A stretch of DNA of 64,000 nucleotides from an uncultured Cellvibrionales bacterium (GCA_913031145.1 CAJWCO010000004.1:1-64000); one strand, 5' to 3'; counted from the stretch's first letter, positions 18,208 through 27,923 are shown. The notes: generated from the sequence alone by a model not told the origin. A program made the numbers and translations.

Positions 18208-19329
18208 TTATAAGCAACAGTGGCCAATAAGTTGAGATAAAAAACGAATGTTTGGTTTAATCCGTTCAAGTGGCAAGTGCTCATTGGGCTGGTGAGCCAC
18301 ATCGATATCGCCCGCACCTAATACAACAACGTCCATACCCAGCTCTTGAAGATAGGGCGCTTCGGTGGCGAATGCGACAGATCCTCTGCTATGTCCCGTC
18401 AAGTGCTCACATAAAGCTACCATTTCGGAATCTGGTTCACTGCAAAACGGCGGCACAATGATACGTTCTAATTGCCAGCCTACGCGGTCTGCTGCGGCGA
18501 GTTGCGCGATAGAGCGCTCTAGGTCTCGCTGCAAACTGTCGATATCCATGCCGGGTAAGGGGCGTATTTCGAAGGCTAAAAAGCAATGCCCACAGATGCG
18601 ATTAGTATTATCACCACCGCGAATACAGCCAAGGTTGAGGGTGGGGTGATCAATTTCAAATCCCGGATGTTTTTGGTGACGCATTCGATCACGTAACGCG
18701 AGGAGGTGCACGAGTATGCGCTGCATCGTTTCCATTGCGTTGCGTCCCAATTCAGGGTTACTAGAGTGTCCGGACTGACCGGTAATGGTCAGTTTTTCAA
18801 TCATCATACCTTTGTGCATTGACACCGGCCGCATACCGGTAGGTTCGCCGATTAGAGCACGCCGAGCTAGCGGTCTGCCGGCTGATACGAGTGCTTTGGC
18901 ACCTCTCATAGAGGATTCCTCATCGGCTGTTGCTAGCACGATCAGGGGTTGCTTGAAATCGGCTGCGAGATGCTCTTCGATCGCTTCAACGGCGAGAGCA
19001 AAAAAACTTTTCATATCGCAGCAGCCTAACCCGACCCATGTATTATTGCGTTCGGTTAACGTAAATGGGTCACTTTCCCAGAGTATGTCATCGCATGGCA
19101 CGGTGTCGGTATGACCTGCCAGTACAAGTCCACCGGGGCCTTGCCCACGGGTGGCGATTAAATTTGCTTTGTGTTCGTCAAGCACCATAATTTCACAGGA
19201 AAAGCCCAAAGACTCGAAGCGGTTCGCCAAGAGATCAATTAGCGCTCGGTTACCCTGATCTACGGAGGGGTCGACACTACTAATTGAATTACAGGCAATA
19301 ATGCGGGAAAGAAACTCATGTAACGCCAT
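18208..19329 (-). CDS. argE: Acetylornithine deacetylase
   Basis: M20-family zinc peptidase-like enzyme releasing ornithine from N-acetylornithine. It has 373 residues, close to the 383 of E. coli ArgE. Metal and catalytic signatures are LAGHTDTVPCD, VGLGCCDMKSF, ATADEESSMRGAK, LIGEPTGMRP and the C-terminal His region (VAHQPNEHLPL). The dimerisation-domain motif TGQSGHSSNPELGRNAMETM is clear. With argA it gives a linear arginine route; a cyclic ArgJ route may also exist elsewhere. First gene of the argE-argA operon. Confidence 0.96.
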   Translation of the reverse strand: MALHEFLSRIIACNSISSVDPSVDQGNRALIDLLANRFESLGFSCEIMVLDEHKANLIATRGQGPGGLVLAGHTDTVPCDDILWESDPFTLTERNNTWVGLGCCDMKSFFALAVEAIEEHLAADFKQPLIVLATADEESSMRGAKALVSAGRPLARRALIGEPTGMRPVSMHKGMMIEKLTITGQSGHSSNPELGRNAMETMQRILVHLLALRDRMRHQKHPGFEIDHPTLNLGCIRGGDNTNRICGHCFLAFEIRPLPGMDIDSLQRDLERSIAQLAAADRVGWQLERIIVPPFCSEPDSEMVALCEHLTGHSRGSVAFATEAPYLQELGMDVVVLGAGDIDVAHQPNEHLPLERIKPNIRFLSQLIGHCCL

Positions 19330-19803
19330 AGTCGACCTCGAGTTTTTGATGTGCGACTTGGCGTCGCCATTCTCATTGAATTACAGTTACAGACAGGCTC
19401 AAAGGGACTGTGTGGTCAAAGGCTGTGCGCAAAAATGACGGCATCATCGCGTTGCGAGCCCGATGTGCATGACCCGGTCATGATATCGATGTAAGGCGCA
19501 TTTTGGTAGTGATGCGGTAAGGATCTCCATTGGCGGCTCCTTTGGCAAACGTTCTGGACGTGCAGGTTAATGAGTTTTTAATCGATCCTCGGAAAAAAAG
19601 CGGCTCTAGGCTTTTTTAAGTCACCTCGCGGTTTTTTCATGCTCTGTAGTCAGACCATTTTTTCGTTGCGAAGAGATCTCTTTGCTGTGGTCACTATTGA
19701 GCTATTATCTTTGTAAGCAGGGTCTCTTGGAAGAGCGATTTGCACCACCTACCCTATCGGTTCATAGCCATACTTAGGAAGATTGCTCGACAGGACGCGT
19801 AAA
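19330..19803. other. Intergenic region between argE and the GspE-like ATPase gene
   Basis: A 474-base divergent gap that must hold the argE-argA promoter (minus strand) and the promoter of the ATPase gene (plus strand). I see no gene and no tRNA. A near-palindrome of A-run, GC core and T-run at 19593-19617 looks like a weak bidirectional terminator. I found no good ARG box. Confidence 0.4.
19593..19617. terminator. Weak bidirectional terminator-like element
   Basis: AAAAAAAGC at 19593-19601 pairs with GCTTTTTT at 19610-19617 around a short loop. The stem is short and AT-rich, so function is uncertain; it lies between two divergent genes, where a terminator is not expected. Confidence 0.25.
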
Positions 19804-21576
19804 ATGAACGAAACCACGATAATCGGCGAGCTATTTTTGCAGGATGTTCTGACCGCATTGGTTGCTCAAGGCATTATTACCCAGGAGGAAGCTGGGTATG
19901 TCAAAGCTCAAGCAAAGCGGCTTGGACAAAACTTGCATCCGCTGGAAATCGTTGCTAATTGTCATCTTGCCGGCTGCGGGATGACGGCTGCGGTTACGCT
20001 CAGTGGGTTGACGGATTGGCTAGCAAAATGGGCACAACTTGATCGTGTCCACATTGATGCGCTGCACGTGGACGCGTTAAAAACAACGGCGGTGATGTCG
20101 CTGGCCTTCGCGCACCGCAACGGTCTTTTGTGTTTAGATGTTAGCGAAGACCAAGTCGTGATTGCGACCCTGCAACCATTTGAAACTGATTGGCTGGTCA
20201 GTCTAGAGCAGGTGCTTGAGAAGACGGTGCGCCGAGTTGTTGCCAATCCTGCAGAAGTGAGAAAATTTACGGAGGCTTTTTATGGGCTTAAAAAAGCGAT
20301 TGTTGGCGCTCGAGTGGCGGTTGGCACCGGTTCTGGCAACTCGTACATTGAGCCCGTTTTGGCCATTGATGGCTCTCGCGCAGTAAATACCGACGACCTC
20401 CACATTGTTCATTTGGTAGAGCGGTTATTGCAATTTGCATTTGAACAGCGCGCGAGTGATATCCATCTAGAACCTCGGTTACCAGAGGGGCGTGTCCGGC
20501 TTAGGATAGACGGGATTCTGCATACGGCTTATCGCTTACCCGCCGCCGTTATGACGAGTATGATCAGCCGCTTAAAAATATTAGCGCGCATGGATGTGAC
20601 AGAGACGCGGCGTCCGCAAGTGGGCCGGATAAAAACGTCCTCGCCACACATAGGCCATACGGAACTGCGGCTATCGAGCATGCCGGCTATCGTGGGTGAA
20701 AAATTAGTGGTGCGCATATTTGATGCATCAATGGCTTTAAAGGACTTTTCTGAGATAGGCCTTTACGATCGCGATTTACGCTGTTGGCGGGATATATTGA
20801 GTATGGGTCAGGGGCTCGCACTGGTGACTGGACCGACTGGGTCAGGTAAAACGACGACGTTGTATGCAAGCCTTAAATATCTCGCCTGCGAGGGGGTCAA
20901 TCTCAGTACCATCGAGGATCCAGTCGAAATGGTGGTCGAAGATTTTAATCAAAGTCAGATTAATCCAGCCATTGGGTTTACTTTTGCAGAGGCTATACGC
21001 GCCCTGTTACGTCAAGATCCAGACGTTATTATGGTTGGAGAGATACGCGACAAAGAGACCGCACAAATGGCTGTTCAGGCTGCATTAACCGGCCATTTGG
21101 TTGTTTCGACATTACACACTCAAGATGCACCCACAGCGATCAGTCGTTTGCGTGATTTGAACGTGCCGATGGCTCTACTGCGCGCTACTTTGGTGGGGAT
21201 TATGGCGCAACGACTAACGCGTGTTTTATGCACCCAATGCCGAATTGCAGTGACCGCTTCGAATATAAAACAGAGAGCCGTTGCCGAGACTCTCGTCGAA
21301 ATGGATGTAAAAGGATCAACTTTGTTCAGCGCGGGCGGCTGTAGTGTATGCCGAAATACCGGCTATGTGGGACGAACGGGTATTTTCGAGATCATGCCCT
21401 TATCGAAACCACTGGAGCGACTCTTGAGTGATCCACTTGATTTAAGTGCTCTTCGGGAAAGGGCTGTTGTCGAGGGAATGACGCAATTACGGAAAGCCGG
21501 TGCGAACATGGTCGCAAAGGGTGTAACTTCTGTTGCCGAAATACAGCGTGTAACTGCCTCAAGCGATGCAACTTAG
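19804..21576 (+). CDS. GspE/PilB-type secretion or pilus ATPase
   Basis: Hexameric ATPase of the type II secretion/type IV pilus assembly family. From ATG 19804 (AGGA upstream) it has 590 residues: an N-terminal MshEN-like domain (about 10-150), then the ATPase domain with Walker A GPTGSGKTTT at 343-352, the Asp box IEDPVEM, Walker B LLRQDPDVIMVGEIRD at about 401-416, the His box STLHTQDA, and a zinc-type tetracysteine (Cys476, 479, 513, 516). All catalytic residues are intact. No pilin, platform or secretin gene is nearby. A similar solitary ATPase gene lies near argA/argE in Pseudomonas (PA5210, from memory), so the position is old and not a recent insertion. Its machine is unknown. Confidence 0.9.
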   Translation: MNETTIIGELFLQDVLTALVAQGIITQEEAGYVKAQAKRLGQNLHPLEIVANCHLAGCGMTAAVTLSGLTDWLAKWAQLDRVHIDALHVDALKTTAVMSLAFAHRNGLLCLDVSEDQVVIATLQPFETDWLVSLEQVLEKTVRRVVANPAEVRKFTEAFYGLKKAIVGARVAVGTGSGNSYIEPVLAIDGSRAVNTDDLHIVHLVERLLQFAFEQRASDIHLEPRLPEGRVRLRIDGILHTAYRLPAAVMTSMISRLKILARMDVTETRRPQVGRIKTSSPHIGHTELRLSSMPAIVGEKLVVRIFDASMALKDFSEIGLYDRDLRCWRDILSMGQGLALVTGPTGSGKTTTLYASLKYLACEGVNLSTIEDPVEMVVEDFNQSQINPAIGFTFAEAIRALLRQDPDVIMVGEIRDKETAQMAVQAALTGHLVVSTLHTQDAPTAISRLRDLNVPMALLRATLVGIMAQRLTRVLCTQCRIAVTASNIKQRAVAETLVEMDVKGSTLFSAGGCSVCRNTGYVGRTGIFEIMPLSKPLERLLSDPLDLSALRERAVVEGMTQLRKAGANMVAKGVTSVAEIQRVTASSDAT

Positions 21577-21910
21577 CCCTAAGTTGGAGCTTGATGCGCT
21601 CATACAGCCTTTTTTTTGAGGTATGATATGTCGTAGTAGCGGTATCGTCGATCCGCAATTTATGGTTCAATTCACTTTAAGTTTTTCAGCGTCTCAATGC
21701 ACATTTTTTGTGAAGTAGACTTTAGTCGCGGTTGCCCTTTTGGGTTGGGCGGGAATTGCTTGCCTTGAAAAGCACGGGTCGTTTCTTTGAGAGTGAAAGG
21801 GTGAATGGTCACGTTTGGACAATGAGGAAAAGAACGTTTTTAGCATAGTTCTGCAGAAATTCGCGCGATTAATGGGATAATTTTTAGAATGAATTTGGGG
21901 GTAGGTGGGT
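21577..21910. other. Intergenic region upstream of ilvE
   Basis: No gene or RNA feature is supported. The first part has an eight-T run at about 21610-21617, just before a TATGAT hexamer; no strong stem precedes the T-run. A leader peptide rich in branched-chain codons was looked for and not seen. Confidence 0.4.
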
Positions 21911-22837
21911 ATGTCGTTTGCAGACCGTGACGGGTATATTTGGATGGACGGTGAGACGATTGAGTGGCGCGAGGCGAAGGTCCACCTGTTAACCCATACA
22001 ATGCACTATGGCACTGGGGTCTTTGAAGGCGTGCGAGCTTACCATAGCGCAAACCGCGGGACCTGTATCTTTCGCTTGCACGAGCATACTAAACGGCTGT
22101 TTAATTCGGCCAAAATAATGCATATGACAGTGCCGTTTTCACAACAACAAATTAATGATGCGCACTGTGAAGTTGTGCATGCGAACGAGCTTGAACAAGC
22201 CTACATTCGACCGTTGGTTTTTTATGGATCCGAGGGGATGGGATTGCGCGCAGAGAATTTGCGAGTGCACGTGGGTATTGCAGCATGGGACTGGCCTTCC
22301 TATCTGTCCCCAGAGGCGATAAAGAGCGGTCTGAAGGTGCGCACTTCGTCTTACACACGTCACCACATTAATAGCTCAATGTGTAAGGCAAAGGCTAGTG
22401 GACACTATTTGAATTCGATGCTGGCTCTTCGCGAAGCGTTAGATTCTGGGTGTGACGAGGCGATGTTATTAGACACTGAAGGATTTGTTGCTGAGGGCAG
22501 TGCTGAAAACTTTTTTATGGTGCGCGAAGGCGTTATTTATACGCCAGAACTGACATCTTGCCTCGATGGTATTACCCGTAATACGGTCTTTAAATTGGCT
22601 GCCGACTTAGGGATAGAGGTCCGCGAAAAACGCATTACTCGCGATGAGGTGTATATCTGTGATGAAGCGTTCTTTACCGGTACCGCGGCAGAAGTGATGC
22701 CAATACGCGAGTATGACGGACGCATGATAGGCACGGGTAAACGTGGGCCTGTGGCGGAGAGATTACAGAGTATTTACATTGATATGGTCCGCGGTGGTAA
22801 TCCAACCTATCAGTCTTGGCTGACACCAGTCGCTTAG
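21911..22837 (+). CDS. ilvE: Branched-chain amino acid aminotransferase
   Basis: PLP-dependent class IV aminotransferase doing the last step of leucine, isoleucine and valine synthesis. The ATG at 21911 sits after a G-rich ribosome-binding stretch and gives 308 residues; a GTG two codons earlier is also possible. Marks are HYGTGVFEGVRAY, FYGSEGMGLR, the PLP lysine in KAKASGHYLNSM (about Lys161), EGSAENFF and EVYICDEAFFTGTAAEV. It resembles the Pseudomonas enzyme closely. As in Pseudomonas it neighbours lipopolysaccharide genes (here a glycosyltransferase-like gene and waaA). Confidence 0.97.
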   Translation: MSFADRDGYIWMDGETIEWREAKVHLLTHTMHYGTGVFEGVRAYHSANRGTCIFRLHEHTKRLFNSAKIMHMTVPFSQQQINDAHCEVVHANELEQAYIRPLVFYGSEGMGLRAENLRVHVGIAAWDWPSYLSPEAIKSGLKVRTSSYTRHHINSSMCKAKASGHYLNSMLALREALDSGCDEAMLLDTEGFVAEGSAENFFMVREGVIYTPELTSCLDGITRNTVFKLAADLGIEVREKRITRDEVYICDEAFFTGTAAEVMPIREYDGRMIGTGKRGPVAERLQSIYIDMVRGGNPTYQSWLTPVA

Positions 22838-22946
22838 TATTGCGCGTCTAGTCATCTCGATACGGCCTTTTTTCTAAAGCTTTTGGCGCGTGCTGCATGA
22901 CGACCGCTAGTCACGGACCCTCAGATGGAGTAGGAATTTAATAGCG

Positions 22947-23762
22947 ATGGCGTTACCGACGAAACAGGTCATTTGTATCAACTGGGGCTCTAAGTATGGC
23001 CCGCTGTTTATTAACCGTCTGTTCGCTATGGTACAGCGAAATATTACTCCTCCTTTTAGCTTCACGTGTTTTACAGACAGTATCGAGGGAATTCGTCCCG
23101 AGGTATTTACAGAACCTTTGCCGACGATTGATTTTGAACTGCCCAAAACACGGACTGGCATTTGGCAAAAGTGCCGATTATGGAATGCGAAACTCGGTAA
23201 TCTTGAGGGCCCTGTACTTTTTTTAGATCTAGATCTCGTTATTACGGGTTCGATCGACGCGTTTTTTACCTATGGCTCGCGAGATGACGTTATTTTAGCG
23301 CGTAATCCAAGTAATCCGTTTGAGAAGATGGGCCAGACGTCTGTATATCGCTTTCCCGTGGGTAAATTGGTTCCACTTTTAACGCATTTTGCAACGGACC
23401 CGCTCAAGATAGCCGAAAAATACCGTTACGAGCAACGCTTTGTAACCCGGTATGCGCCTGGCGGCATAAAATCCTGGCCACAACAGAGTGTGTTGCATTT
23501 TCGGCATCATTGTCGACGCGTTTTTCCGTTAAATTACGTTGCAAGTGCCAAATTGCCAGAGAGCGCTAAAATTGTTATTTTCCCGGGTGATTTAAAGCCC
23601 CAAGATGCCATTGACGGTCGCTACCATGAGGGTGATGCCGTTCGATCTCCCCGTGAACACCTCGCACTAACGCGACGAGCTGGCCGCGGTCGAGGGATAT
23701 TAGCTCACCTGCGGCACTACATTCTACCCACCGAATGGGTTCAACAGCACTGGCGAGAATAA
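22947..23762 (+). CDS. Glycosyltransferase-like protein
   Basis: A 271-residue cytoplasmic protein without signal peptide. The N-terminus (KQVICINWGSKYGPLFINRL) looks like a nucleotide-sugar-binding start, and VLFLDLDLVITGSID at about residues 90-104 contains a DXD-type metal-binding motif at the end of a beta strand, as in GT-A folds. The C-terminus is basic (RRAGRGRGILAHLRHYILP), suggesting membrane association. It lies between ilvE and waaA, where Pseudomonas keeps lipopolysaccharide core transferases, so a role in core or other surface sugar addition is plausible. Substrate unknown. Confidence 0.65.
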   Translation: MALPTKQVICINWGSKYGPLFINRLFAMVQRNITPPFSFTCFTDSIEGIRPEVFTEPLPTIDFELPKTRTGIWQKCRLWNAKLGNLEGPVLFLDLDLVITGSIDAFFTYGSRDDVILARNPSNPFEKMGQTSVYRFPVGKLVPLLTHFATDPLKIAEKYRYEQRFVTRYAPGGIKSWPQQSVLHFRHHCRRVFPLNYVASAKLPESAKIVIFPGDLKPQDAIDGRYHEGDAVRSPREHLALTRRAGRGRGILAHLRHYILPTEWVQQHWRE

Positions 23763-23846
23763 GTAAACTCCCCCACGAGAAATAGGACATGCAATGGCAG
23801 ATCACGATAGCGTACAGACTAGTTGTGTTCCAAGTGGATTTTTGCA

Positions 23847-25139
23847 GTGCCTTTAGCTCGGGTTTTGTACAGTATCTTTGTTTACTGTTGCACGCCGTTG
23901 ATCGTGTTAAGACTCCTTTGGCGTGCGCTGAGAGCGCCTGCCTATGCAAAACGTTGGCGCGAGCGCTGGGGATTTGTGCCTGCTAGGCCTGCAAAAGAGT
24001 CTCTGATCTGGCTGCATAGTGTGTCAGTGGGTGAGACTCTGGCAGCTATTCCGCTAATTAAAGCGCTGCAGACCACGTATCCACAGACTCATATACATGT
24101 GACTTGTATGACGCCCACGGCGTCCGTTCAGATTCAGACTGCCTTGAGCGATTATTTGGGTCGGCAGATAAGCCATACCTACGCGCCCTATGACAGTCCT
24201 TCCGCTGTGGCGAGATTCTTGAGAAGAATCAACCCCGCTATCTTTATTGTTATGGAAACTGAACTTTGGCCGAATATGCTCGCAAGTTGCCAAGCTCAAA
24301 GCATCCCGGTGGTATTGGCGAATGCGCGGTTGTCTTTAAAATCCGCAAGCGGTTACGCGCAGTTTTTAACGTTAACCAAGCCTATGCTGTCAGGACTCTG
24401 TCGAGTGGCGGCACAAACGCCAGCGGATGCGGCGCGTTTTATAGCCCTGGGTAGCCCGACACGCGCGGTCACGGTCACCGGAAATATTAAATTTGATTTG
24501 GCGCTAAGCGCTGAATTAATCGCTAAAGCCGCAGTTTTACGGGGTCATTGGCAAGGTAAGGTAGGTCGTCCGATATGGCTAGTGGCTAGCACTCACCCGG
24601 GTGAAGAGGCACTGCTACTAACCGCCTTCAAGGCGGTCAAACGAGCCATTCCAAATGTCTTAATGGTCCTAACACCCCGCCATCCAGAGCGTTTTAATGC
24701 GGTCTTTAAACAGAGTGTTTCCGCGGGTTATCGTGTGGTCCGTGCGAGCGATGGAGTTGCGCCCAGCGCGCAGAGCGACGTATTAGTCGGCGACACCATG
24801 GGCCAGCTTTTGCTTTATTATGGTGCGTGTGATGTTGCATTTGTCGGCGGTAGTTTGGTCCCAGTCGGTGGTCACAATATGATTGAGCCGGCTGCTTGGG
24901 GCCGCCCCATTATTTGTGGTCCACAGTTGCATAATTTCATGCAGGTTGCGACATTGCTTGAGAAAGCGGGAGGCCTTCAAATTTGCGATGACGTCGACCA
25001 ACTAAGCGCGACGGTGATTGATGTATTGGGTAGTGAAGAAAAGCGCCTGCAGATAGGTTCAGCAGCACTGCAAGTGGCGCAAGAAAACCGTGGGGCCTTG
25101 CAAAAAATATTAACCATCATAGACGGCGTACCTTTTTAA
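23847..25139 (+). CDS. waaA: 3-deoxy-D-manno-octulosonic acid (Kdo) transferase
   Basis: Membrane-bound enzyme adding Kdo to lipid IV-A, the first step of lipopolysaccharide core synthesis. I take GTG 23847 as start (430 residues, E. coli 425), because MPLARVLYSIFVYCCTPLI lines up with the E. coli N-terminal anchor; a TTG 24 bases upstream is an alternative. Marks: KRWRERWGF, WLHSVSVGETLAAIPLI, VMETELWPN, VANARLS, TGNIKFD, STHPGEE, LTPRHPERF, VGDTMGQLLLYY and FVGGSLVPVGGHNMIEPA. It ends nine bases from the convergent tolC. Confidence 0.95.
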   Translation: MPLARVLYSIFVYCCTPLIVLRLLWRALRAPAYAKRWRERWGFVPARPAKESLIWLHSVSVGETLAAIPLIKALQTTYPQTHIHVTCMTPTASVQIQTALSDYLGRQISHTYAPYDSPSAVARFLRRINPAIFIVMETELWPNMLASCQAQSIPVVLANARLSLKSASGYAQFLTLTKPMLSGLCRVAAQTPADAARFIALGSPTRAVTVTGNIKFDLALSAELIAKAAVLRGHWQGKVGRPIWLVASTHPGEEALLLTAFKAVKRAIPNVLMVLTPRHPERFNAVFKQSVSAGYRVVRASDGVAPSAQSDVLVGDTMGQLLLYYGACDVAFVGGSLVPVGGHNMIEPAAWGRPIICGPQLHNFMQVATLLEKAGGLQICDDVDQLSATVIDVLGSEEKRLQIGSAALQVAQENRGALQKILTIIDGVPF

Positions 25140-25147
25140 TTAGCGTC

Positions 25148-26566
25148 TTAATTTGTTTCACGTTGAATGACGAGCTCTGGTTGCAGCCATGCATTGAGTT
25201 GGTAGACGTCGTCTGGCGATAACTGCCCCGCGACCTGCTTTAAGCGCATTAAGGAAATAATATAATCGTAGCGGGTATTCGCAAAATTGCGTTGCGCGTG
25301 GTAGAGGGTTCTTTGCGCAACAAGAACATCGACTATGTTTCGCGTACCCACTTCGTAACCCGCTTGAGTCGCTTTAAGTGCACTGTCAGCGGACACAATG
25401 GATTGGCGCCGCGCATTAACGCGCGCTACGTTCGTAATCACGCTTTGATGGATAGAACGTGCCGATTGCACCGTATTTCGTTTTGCTGCTATGTGATTTT
25501 GTTCAGCGGAAACTGAGAGGTGCGCGGCTTGTCTCCGCTGAGCATGGAGCATTCCGCCAGAATAAATAGGTAGTCGTAAATTTATCTGAATGGAAGCGCC
25601 GTTATTGTCTCGTCCAAAAGTGTTTTTGCCCCCCAAGTCATTGCCAATAAATTGTTGCGTTCCTGTTTCGGAACCATTAGAGACGGTCTTGTCGTAACCC
25701 ATTGCTAGGGAAAGCTTTGGCAGATGCTGGTATTTATTAGAACGGGCGTAACTTGCGGCCGCGTCTTTCACAAATTTGGCGACCTTTAAGCTAAAGTTAT
25801 TATTTATTGCATAGCTCGCCCACGCTTCGGCATTGGCAGGTTCGGGTGCGGTAGCAGAAAATTTGTCGCCCAGTCCAGCCAAGACTCGATGATTTCGACC
25901 GGTGAGAACTTGCAGTTGCTCGAAGGCGATGCGCAGTGCGCCACGTGATTCGAGGGTGTTTACTGCGGCCTCGTCAAAAACGGCAACGGCTTCATGAACA
26001 TCGGTAATGGGTACTAAGCCGACTTCGTAGCGCTCGCGAGTTTGTTCAAGTTGCCGCTTGATCGCACGTTCTTCAGCATTGCGTGTTTGGGTGTCGTCAT
26101 AGGCACGTAAAACGTTAAAATAAGCCTCGCTAACGCGTAGAATCAGATTCTGTTGGTCGGCCGCGAATTCTGCTTTCGCCCCCTCATTGAGATGTTTGCC
26201 GCGTTGAAAACTGTACCATGCTGGGAGGTCAAATAGCGGCTGATTAAGATTGATTGCATAGCGCTCTATTTCGGTATCGACCTCGGCGTCTTTTTGTGAG
26301 TACGCATTAAAACTATCCTCAGAGTTACTGTTATCTGTGTAGCTTGCGGTCACGCTAAGGTAGGGTAGTAAGCCGGCCTTAGCTATTTTCGCGGCTTCTG
26401 CGTCAGCTCTATAGGTGGCCCGCGCAGCGGCTATTACTGGGTCTTGAGAGACAGCAAGTTCATAAATATCGGCTAAACTCTCAGAAAAATTTGGCCCACT
26501 TAGGCTCATGGTCAGTACAAATACACAAGCGCCACTTACACGGTGTCTTTTGGAAAATCGAATCAT
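25148..26566 (-). CDS. tolC: TolC-family outer-membrane efflux channel
   Basis: Trimeric outer-membrane/periplasmic exit duct for efflux pumps and type I secretion. The ATG at 26566 has AGGAG about ten bases upstream and opens a signal peptide (cleavage near NFSESLA-DIYELA). At 472 residues it is close to mature TolC length, with two internally repeated outer-membrane efflux domains: the first from about residue 30 (YELAVSQDPVIAAAR), the second from about residue 235 (ALKATQAGYEVGTRNIVDVL near the end). It is divergent from nudF, exactly as in E. coli. No cognate pump genes adjoin it. Confidence 0.93.
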   Translation of the reverse strand: MIRFSKRHRVSGACVFVLTMSLSGPNFSESLADIYELAVSQDPVIAAARATYRADAEAAKIAKAGLLPYLSVTASYTDNSNSEDSFNAYSQKDAEVDTEIERYAINLNQPLFDLPAWYSFQRGKHLNEGAKAEFAADQQNLILRVSEAYFNVLRAYDDTQTRNAEERAIKRQLEQTRERYEVGLVPITDVHEAVAVFDEAAVNTLESRGALRIAFEQLQVLTGRNHRVLAGLGDKFSATAPEPANAEAWASYAINNNFSLKVAKFVKDAAASYARSNKYQHLPKLSLAMGYDKTVSNGSETGTQQFIGNDLGGKNTFGRDNNGASIQINLRLPIYSGGMLHAQRRQAAHLSVSAEQNHIAAKRNTVQSARSIHQSVITNVARVNARRQSIVSADSALKATQAGYEVGTRNIVDVLVAQRTLYHAQRNFANTRYDYIISLMRLKQVAGQLSPDDVYQLNAWLQPELVIQRETN

Positions 26567-26720
26567 GGAATTTAGCTCCTCATGCAACCTACGTCATTAC
26601 GCGGCTATTCTAGCAGAATGATGCGACGGCATCCTCTTTGTCGGATGATCGATCATACCCTGCGGGAAAAAACGTATACTGCATGTTTCCCAACGTCTGG
26701 TTAGGGAATGGAGGAATGTT

Positions 26721-27377
26721 TTGGGTGAAATACAAGAGTTAAGGCAAGGCTCGGTGCGCAAGCACCGATTTAATGCTGAAGATGTTCGCATTGAGTCTGA
26801 GGAAGTCGTTTACGCCGGATTTTTTCAGGTAATTCGCTATACGTTGCGTCATCGCTTATTTGGTGGAGGTTGGAGCAAGCTCTTACGTCGAGAATTATTT
26901 CGCCGAGGTGATGCTGTAGGCGTGTTGGTATATGATCCGCTGACGGATCGTATTGGTTTGGTCGAACAATTCCGAGTCGGTGCATTGCAAGATAACCATG
27001 GCCCATGGCAGTATGAGTTAGTAGCTGGAATGGTGAGTGCAAATGAAACGCCGCGCGAGGTCGCATTGCGCGAGTTGCACGAGGAGGCAGGCCTGCAGAT
27101 AGACGATCTGTTACCTATTTGTGACTATCGTGTCAGCGCAGGAGGCACAGATGAAAAAATGCATCTTTATTGTGCACTCACGGATTTGTCGGGGCGAGGC
27201 GGTGTGTTCGGGCTTGAAAGTGAAGCGGAAGACATTTTGTTTCAGGTTTGGACTTTTGAGGAAGCTCAGGGGGCCCTCAAGCATGGCTTGTTAAACAGTG
27301 CGGCCGCGACAATCAGTTTACTGTGGTTAGAAAATTATCGAGCGAAGAGAGTTCTTGACCCCGCGGTATCGGAATAA
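26721..27377 (+). CDS. nudF: ADP-ribose pyrophosphatase (Nudix)
   Basis: Hydrolyses ADP-ribose to AMP and ribose-5-phosphate. The start is TTG 26721 with GGAGGA just upstream; a nearby ATG is out of frame. The Nudix box reads GMVSANETPREVALRELHEE followed by AGL, in the 218-residue ADPRase layout, with the downstream acidic SEAED loop typical of NudF. It heads the nudF-yqiB-yqiA-parE-parC series, divergent from tolC. Confidence 0.94.
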   Translation: MGEIQELRQGSVRKHRFNAEDVRIESEEVVYAGFFQVIRYTLRHRLFGGGWSKLLRRELFRRGDAVGVLVYDPLTDRIGLVEQFRVGALQDNHGPWQYELVAGMVSANETPREVALRELHEEAGLQIDDLLPICDYRVSAGGTDEKMHLYCALTDLSGRGGVFGLESEAEDILFQVWTFEEAQGALKHGLLNSAAATISLLWLENYRAKRVLDPAVSE

Positions 27378-27415
27378 TGTGAATGTGAGAAATCATAGGA
27401 TGACTTTTTAGCGTG

Positions 27416-27853
27416 ATGCAAGAAAGGAAAAACAGGAGCGCTTTGGCGCAGTTGCACGCGGAATGTGAACGCAACTTCCGGCGTTTGCATCGCTTGCTAC
27501 CCAATACGCAGACATTACGCGCTAAACTTCGATTATCTCCGGAACAGGGGGGTCCGCGGGGCGTTGAATTGACGGTGGTCGAGGTGACTCGTTACACGAG
27601 TTTGGTGCATATTGTGTCTGTTCAACAAGGCCCCGACTGGCTAGACGATATCGACATTCAGGTCCGAGTATACCGTGATGCGCAGATGGCCGAGGTGGTT
27701 GAGTGGTGCCGAGACCGAACGATTCCTTGGGCACTCTGTGAGCCGTCGAAACTGTACGCTAGAGATGAAAAATGGCAGTGGAATCTTTTTCTGAGTGAAT
27801 TGTTGTCCTATGGTTTAGGTTGCACTCGTCAATTGACAAACACTTCGCAATGA
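27416..27853 (+). CDS. yqiB: DUF1249 family protein YqiB
   Basis: A 145-residue cytoplasmic protein of the DUF1249 family, whose function is unknown. Matching blocks are CERNFRRLHRLLP, VTRYTSLVHI and the region IQVRVYRDAQMAEVVEW with KLYARDEKWQWNLFLSELL at the end. A GTG directly before the ATG (27413) is an equal start candidate; AGGATGA lies 12-15 bases upstream. In E. coli it lies between nudF and cpdA; here the cpdA (cAMP phosphodiesterase) gene is missing and yqiA follows after 70 bases. Confidence 0.88.
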   Translation: MQERKNRSALAQLHAECERNFRRLHRLLPNTQTLRAKLRLSPEQGGPRGVELTVVEVTRYTSLVHIVSVQQGPDWLDDIDIQVRVYRDAQMAEVVEWCRDRTIPWALCEPSKLYARDEKWQWNLFLSELLSYGLGCTRQLTNTSQ

Positions 27854-27923
27854 GCGCCTAGTTCGCACCGATATTGACCGCTACGATGTTATAGTCTCGG
27901 CTCTGACTCATTAAGCGCGATCT

